A stretch of DNA of 64,000 nt from contig CACMQB010000001.1 in the NCBI GenBank assembly GCA_902615745.1, forward strand, positions 90,349 to 154,348. The letters are read 5' to 3'. The DNA comes from an uncultured Alphaproteobacteria bacterium (GTDB lineage Bacteria; Pseudomonadota; Alphaproteobacteria; HIMB59; GCA-002718135). This document shows positions 60,466 to 64,000 of the stretch, in pieces (positions within the stretch are counted from its first letter, which is position 1; each line of letters opens with the position of its first letter). The notes beneath the pieces are model-generated. The model saw only the letters and a list, made by a program, of their open reading frames with translations, was not told where the DNA came from and made no database searches. The translations under genes and the position numbers were made by a program.

Positions 60466-61547
60466 AAAAAAATTTTTTACTAATTACAGGAGGAACAGGC
60501 GGGCATGTTATACCAGCGAAAAATTTTGCTAATTATTTATCTACCAAAAATATAAAATGCACAATAATAACTGACAAAAGAGGCTATAAATACTTTAATA
60601 ATTATAATCAAAAAATTTATATAATTAGCTCATCAAATTTAAATGGGAACATAATATTTAAAATCTTTGGCATATTTCAAATTTTATTAGGATTAATTCA
60701 ATCATATATTATTATATTTTTATTAAAACCATCCCACTCTATTTCGTTTGGAAGTTATGCTTCGTTTTCTCCAATGTTAGCATGTATTTTATTTAAACCA
60801 TTTTATAAAGTTAAGCTCTATATACATGAACAAAATTCAATAATGGGCAGAACGAATAAATTTTTTCTAAATTTTATAAATAAATTATTTTTAAATTTTG
60901 ATATTAAATCTAAAATCAACTCAAAGTTTAAAGGTAAAATATTTATAGTAGGTTCTCCAGAAAATAATTTTAAAGAAAATACTAAAATAAGTAATAAAAA
61001 TTCTAAGATTAACTTTACAATTTTTATTTCTGGTGGAAGTCAAGGTTCAGAATTTGTATCAAACTTTGCAACAAATCTAATTAAAATTGTAGATAATGAA
61101 AAAATTATAAAAGCTAATTTTATATTTCAGTGTTCTAAACATTTGATAAAAAAACAAGAGGAAAAATTAAGAAATATTAAATCACCAATCATTTTACAAG
61201 ATTTTTTCATAAATGTAGAAGAAATACTAGCTAATGCTAATTTAGCAATATGTAGAGCTGGAGCAGGCACAATTGTTGATTTAATTAATTTTAAAGTACC
61301 CTCAATATTAATCCCTCTACCTTCTTCAAAAGACAACCATCAATTTTTTAATGCTAAAATATTAGCTAAACATGACTTAGCTATAATTATCGATCAAAAT
61401 AATGATGATTTAAACAAAGCAAAAAGATATATTTATGAAATATATACTCATACAAAAAAATTAGAATCAATGAATAAAAAATTTGATATGATTCAAGTTA
61501 AAAACTCTAACACTTTAATTTATAAATTAATACTAAATGAAAATTAA
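60462..61547 (+). CDS. murG: UDP-GlcNAc: lipid I N-acetylglucosaminyltransferase MurG
   Basis: 361 residues, GT28 fold. N-terminal ITGGTGGHVIPA, SFGSYASFSPM, IHEQNSIMGRTNKF, GGSQGSEFVSN and ICRAGAGTIVDL...PSILIPLPSSKDNHQFFNA, the donor-binding site. It makes lipid II from lipid I at the membrane. Starts in ATGA overlap with ftsW, and overlaps murC by 11 bases. Confidence 0.95.
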   Translation: MKKNFLLITGGTGGHVIPAKNFANYLSTKNIKCTIITDKRGYKYFNNYNQKIYIISSSNLNGNIIFKIFGIFQILLGLIQSYIIIFLLKPSHSISFGSYASFSPMLACILFKPFYKVKLYIHEQNSIMGRTNKFFLNFINKLFLNFDIKSKINSKFKGKIFIVGSPENNFKENTKISNKNSKINFTIFISGGSQGSEFVSNFATNLIKIVDNEKIIKANFIFQCSKHLIKKQEEKLRNIKSPIILQDFFINVEEILANANLAICRAGAGTIVDLINFKVPSILIPLPSSKDNHQFFNAKILAKHDLAIIIDQNNDDLNKAKRYIYEIYTHTKKLESMNKKFDMIQVKNSNTLIYKLILNEN

Positions 61548-62907
61548 TGGTAAAATTCATTTTATAGGTATTTCAGGAATAGGAATGTCTGGTATTGCAG
61601 AATTGATGTTAGATAAGGGATATTTGATTCAGGGTAGTGATATATCTGTAAATGACAACACAAAAAGATTAAAGAAAAAAGGTATAAAATTTTTTTTAGG
61701 ACATAATAAAAAAAATATTAAATATGCCAATGCCGTTGTTTATTCATCAGCTATAAAAAAAAATAATCCTGAAATTAAACAGGCATATATTAAAAAAATC
61801 CCTGTTCTTTCTCGAGCTGATATGCTTTCAGAATTAATGAAAAATAAAAAATCTATCGCCATTGCTGGATCTCATGGAAAAACTACGACTACTAGTTTGG
61901 TTGGAAATATTTTTAATCAAGCAGGTTTAGATCCTACTATAGTTAATGGCGGTATTATTAATTCTTTTTCCAACAATAATCGCTATGGAAAAGGGGAATG
62001 GATGATTGTTGAGGCAGACGAAAGTGATGGTACCTTTTTAAAACTGCCACATCAAATATCAATTATAACTAATTTAGACATTGAACACATGGATTTTTAT
62101 AAATCAAAGAAAAATTTAATTAATGCATTTGAAAAATTTATAAATCTGCTTCCGTTTTACGGAACCACAATAATGTGTTATGATGATAAGAATCTTAAAT
62201 TACTAATAAACAAAATAAAAACAAGAAATATTTTATCTTATTCAATAAAAAATAAAAATGCAGATGTATTAATCTTTGACATTATTCAAAACAAACTAAA
62301 AACTTCCTTTAAATTAAAAATTAACAATAAAATTATTCATTCTTCTAATTATAAATTTACTATCAATGCAATCGGAAATCACAATATTTTAAATGCAACT
62401 GCAAGTATTGTTGCAGCTAAACTAAATGGAATAAAAAATAAAGATATTAATAATGCGTTGACTAATTATGTTGGTGTAAAAAGAAGATTCTCATTTATTG
62501 GAAAAAAAAATAAGTCCTTTGTATACGATGATTATGCGCATCATCCAACAGAAATTGCAGCTACATTAAGTGCAGCTAAAAGTCTAAAAAATAAAGTAAT
62601 AGTTGTTTTTCAACCACACAGATACACTAGAACCAAAATACTAATTAAAGAATTTATAAAAGTTTTATCAAAAGTTGACTATTTATTTTTATTAGAGACT
62701 TATTCTGCTGGAGAAAAGATTATCAAGGGTGCAACTTCAAAAGATATATTTTATAAAATATTAAAAAAAAATAAAAATACTACATATTTAAAGAATATAA
62801 GTGATTTAAATAAATTATTGAAACCTCATACTATGAATCAAAATACCATTGTTTTCATGGGCGCGGGCTCAATATCAAGTATCGCAAAAAAATATTTGAA
62901 TAACTAA
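61537..62907 (+). CDS. murC: UDP-N-acetylmuramate-L-alanine ligase MurC
   Basis: 456 residues. N-terminal FIGISGIGMSGIAELML, P-loop AGSHGKTTTTS (near 110), EADESDGTFLKL and DDYAHHPTEIAATL, which are MurC signatures. It adds L-alanine to UDP-MurNAc. It starts inside murG and its stop overlaps murB by one base. Confidence 0.96.
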   Translation: MKINGKIHFIGISGIGMSGIAELMLDKGYLIQGSDISVNDNTKRLKKKGIKFFLGHNKKNIKYANAVVYSSAIKKNNPEIKQAYIKKIPVLSRADMLSELMKNKKSIAIAGSHGKTTTTSLVGNIFNQAGLDPTIVNGGIINSFSNNNRYGKGEWMIVEADESDGTFLKLPHQISIITNLDIEHMDFYKSKKNLINAFEKFINLLPFYGTTIMCYDDKNLKLLINKIKTRNILSYSIKNKNADVLIFDIIQNKLKTSFKLKINNKIIHSSNYKFTINAIGNHNILNATASIVAAKLNGIKNKDINNALTNYVGVKRRFSFIGKKNKSFVYDDYAHHPTEIAATLSAAKSLKNKVIVVFQPHRYTRTKILIKEFIKVLSKVDYLFLLETYSAGEKIIKGATSKDIFYKILKKNKNTTYLKNISDLNKLLKPHTMNQNTIVFMGAGSISSIAKKYLNN

Positions 62908-63800
62908 TGTCAAAAAAAATTTTAGAATTAGCTGATAAACTTAAAAGTAAAATTTACACTGATTATAATGCTGGTAAACATACTTGGTTCAGAACGGGAG
63001 GTAATGCAAAAATATTTGCTATAGTTGAAGATAATTTAGAGTTAGAAATTATATTGAATGAAATAAATAATGAAAATTTTTACATATTAGGTTCAGGTTC
63101 AAATCTTTTAATTAGAGATAATGGTTACAATGGAACTCTTATAAAATTAGGCAAAGGTTTTAATTCTATTAATATTAATGATAACAAACTTGAAGTTGGC
63201 GCTGGTATTTTAGACATTAATTTATCAAATTATGCATTGAGACAAAATATAGAGGGTTTTGAATTTTATAGTGGTATTCCAGGGTCAATAGGTGGAGCAG
63301 TTAAAATGAATGCTGGTTGTTATGGTTCGGAAACTGTAGATGTTATAAATAGTATTGAAATTAGCGATAATTTTGGCCAAAGAAAAACAATCACAAAAGA
63401 TAAATTAAATCTAAAATATAGATCTTCAAAAATTAATAATACAGATATAATTACAAAAGCTATATTTAATTTTAATTATGGAGATCAAGAATTAATCAAA
63501 GAAAAGATTAATGAAATAAAAAATAAACGTTTAGAATCTCAGCCAATTAAAAATAAAACTTCTGGCAGTACTTTTAAAAATCCTAAAAATTTTCATGCAG
63601 CAAAATTAATTGAGGAAGCAGGATGCAAAGGTACCAATTATGGAGATGCATATGTAAGTGAAAAACATGCGAATTTTTTAATAAATAGGGGAAGTGCTTC
63701 AGCAACAGATATAGAAAACCTAGGTAAAAGTATTGTTGAAAAAGTATATGCCAAATTCAATGTAAAATTGGAATGGGAGGTAAAAATAATAGGTGAGTAA
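62907..63800 (+). CDS. murB: UDP-N-acetylenolpyruvoylglucosamine reductase MurB
   Basis: 297 residues, type II (short) form. FAD-site TWFRTGGNAKIF, GSGSNLLIRDNGY, YSGIPGSIGGAVKMNAGCYG, catalytic Ser in SGSTFKNP near residue 216 and a C-terminal EWEVKIIGE with the catalytic Glu region. It completes UDP-MurNAc synthesis. The ddl GTG start lies inside its last codons (8-base overlap). Confidence 0.96.
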   Translation: MSKKILELADKLKSKIYTDYNAGKHTWFRTGGNAKIFAIVEDNLELEIILNEINNENFYILGSGSNLLIRDNGYNGTLIKLGKGFNSININDNKLEVGAGILDINLSNYALRQNIEGFEFYSGIPGSIGGAVKMNAGCYGSETVDVINSIEISDNFGQRKTITKDKLNLKYRSSKINNTDIITKAIFNFNYGDQELIKEKINEIKNKRLESQPIKNKTSGSTFKNPKNFHAAKLIEEAGCKGTNYGDAYVSEKHANFLINRGSASATDIENLGKSIVEKVYAKFNVKLEWEVKIIGE

Positions 63801-64000
63801 TAAAAAATTTTTAATTTTAGAAGGAGGTAATAATGAAGAGCATGATGTATCTTTAGTAACCTCTAGAGAAATTCAAAAAATTCTAAATCAAAATAAATTG
63901 AAGTTTAAGACATTAAGAGTTAATCCTAAAAACTTTCATAAAAAAATAATTAATTATAAAAATTTTGTTTGTATTAATGCTTTACATGGACCTTTTGGAG
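63793..64000 (+). CDS. ddl: D-alanine-D-alanine ligase (5' part, cut by window)
   Basis: Only the first 69 codons are present. Translation from GTG (63793-63795) gives MSNKKFLILEGGNNEEHDVSL, with the ligase N-terminal GGNNEEHDVS motif (11-20), and at the edge INALHGPFGE, the conserved ALHGxxGE. Ddl supplies D-Ala-D-Ala to MurF. Its position after murB is the standard alphaproteobacterial dcw order. A GGAGG at 63820-63825 is inside the coding sequence and not a start signal. Confidence 0.9.
   Translation, partial: MSNKKFLILEGGNNEEHDVSLVTSREIQKILNQNKLKFKTLRVNPKNFHKKIINYKNFVCINALHGPFG

Overview
The window is AT-rich (roughly 30% GC by eye), gene-dense and almost free of intergenic space. It looks like a chromosomal segment from a streamlined marine alphaproteobacterium. 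The evidence is the alphaproteobacterial gene orders (YqeY-dnaG-rpoD, carAB-greA, AmpD amidase-rnpB-mraZ-rsmH...), an ELM1-family protein, a 41-residue L36, MlaA/MlaC, and very Lys/Asn/Ile-rich proteins. A lineage near SAR11 or AEGEAN-169/HIMB59 is a guess from composition and sugar-transport content, not shown by the sequence. No insertion sequences, phage genes or CRISPR arrays were seen.

Positions 1-13456 are housekeeping. A gamma-glutamyltranspeptidase-family gene runs off the left edge, followed by rpmJ. A long leftward run holds carA, carB, greA, an ELM1-family gene, a small 2-oxoglutarate oxygenase-like gene and trxB. A rightward YqeY-dnaG-rpoD-MBL hydrolase run follows.

Positions 14279-43150 form an accessory carbohydrate region with three uptake modules. 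Module A (14279-26168) pairs two GH4 alpha-galactosidase-type enzymes, a PhyH-family oxygenase and a degenerate PanB-like protein with an oligopeptide-type (Agp-like) ABC transporter and a flavin-dependent halogenase homologue. A tRNA(CAU), an MFS transporter, class II aldolase and a second PhyH-family protein follow. Module B (29486-34628) has a family-1 binding protein, one protein that fuses both permease subunits, a Gfo/Idh/MocA dehydrogenase and an aldo/keto reductase, but no ATPase. Module C (35759-43150) has a complete family-1 ABC transporter with a MalK-type ATPase, a sugar isomerase/epimerase-like protein, a second Gfo/Idh/MocA dehydrogenase and a GH1 beta-glucosidase. It faces a divergent LacI-family regulator across a strong palindrome. 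Each of the three binding-protein genes has a strong Shine-Dalgarno and is followed by a hairpin before its permease gene.

Positions 43143-64000 are envelope and cell division: mlaC-mlaA, a UvrD/PcrA-type helicase, ligA, bamD, an AmpD-like amidase, RNase P RNA, then the dcw cluster mraZ-rsmH-ftsL-ftsI-murE-murF-mraY-murD-ftsW-murG-murC-murB-ddl, cut by the right edge. Four CCCAT direct repeats at 10-bp period, immediately before mraZ, match the known MraZ operator architecture and cover a good -10 element. The MraZ operator, the halogenase homologue inside a sugar operon, the PanB-like protein without its metal ligands, and the fused permease are the observations most worth following up.
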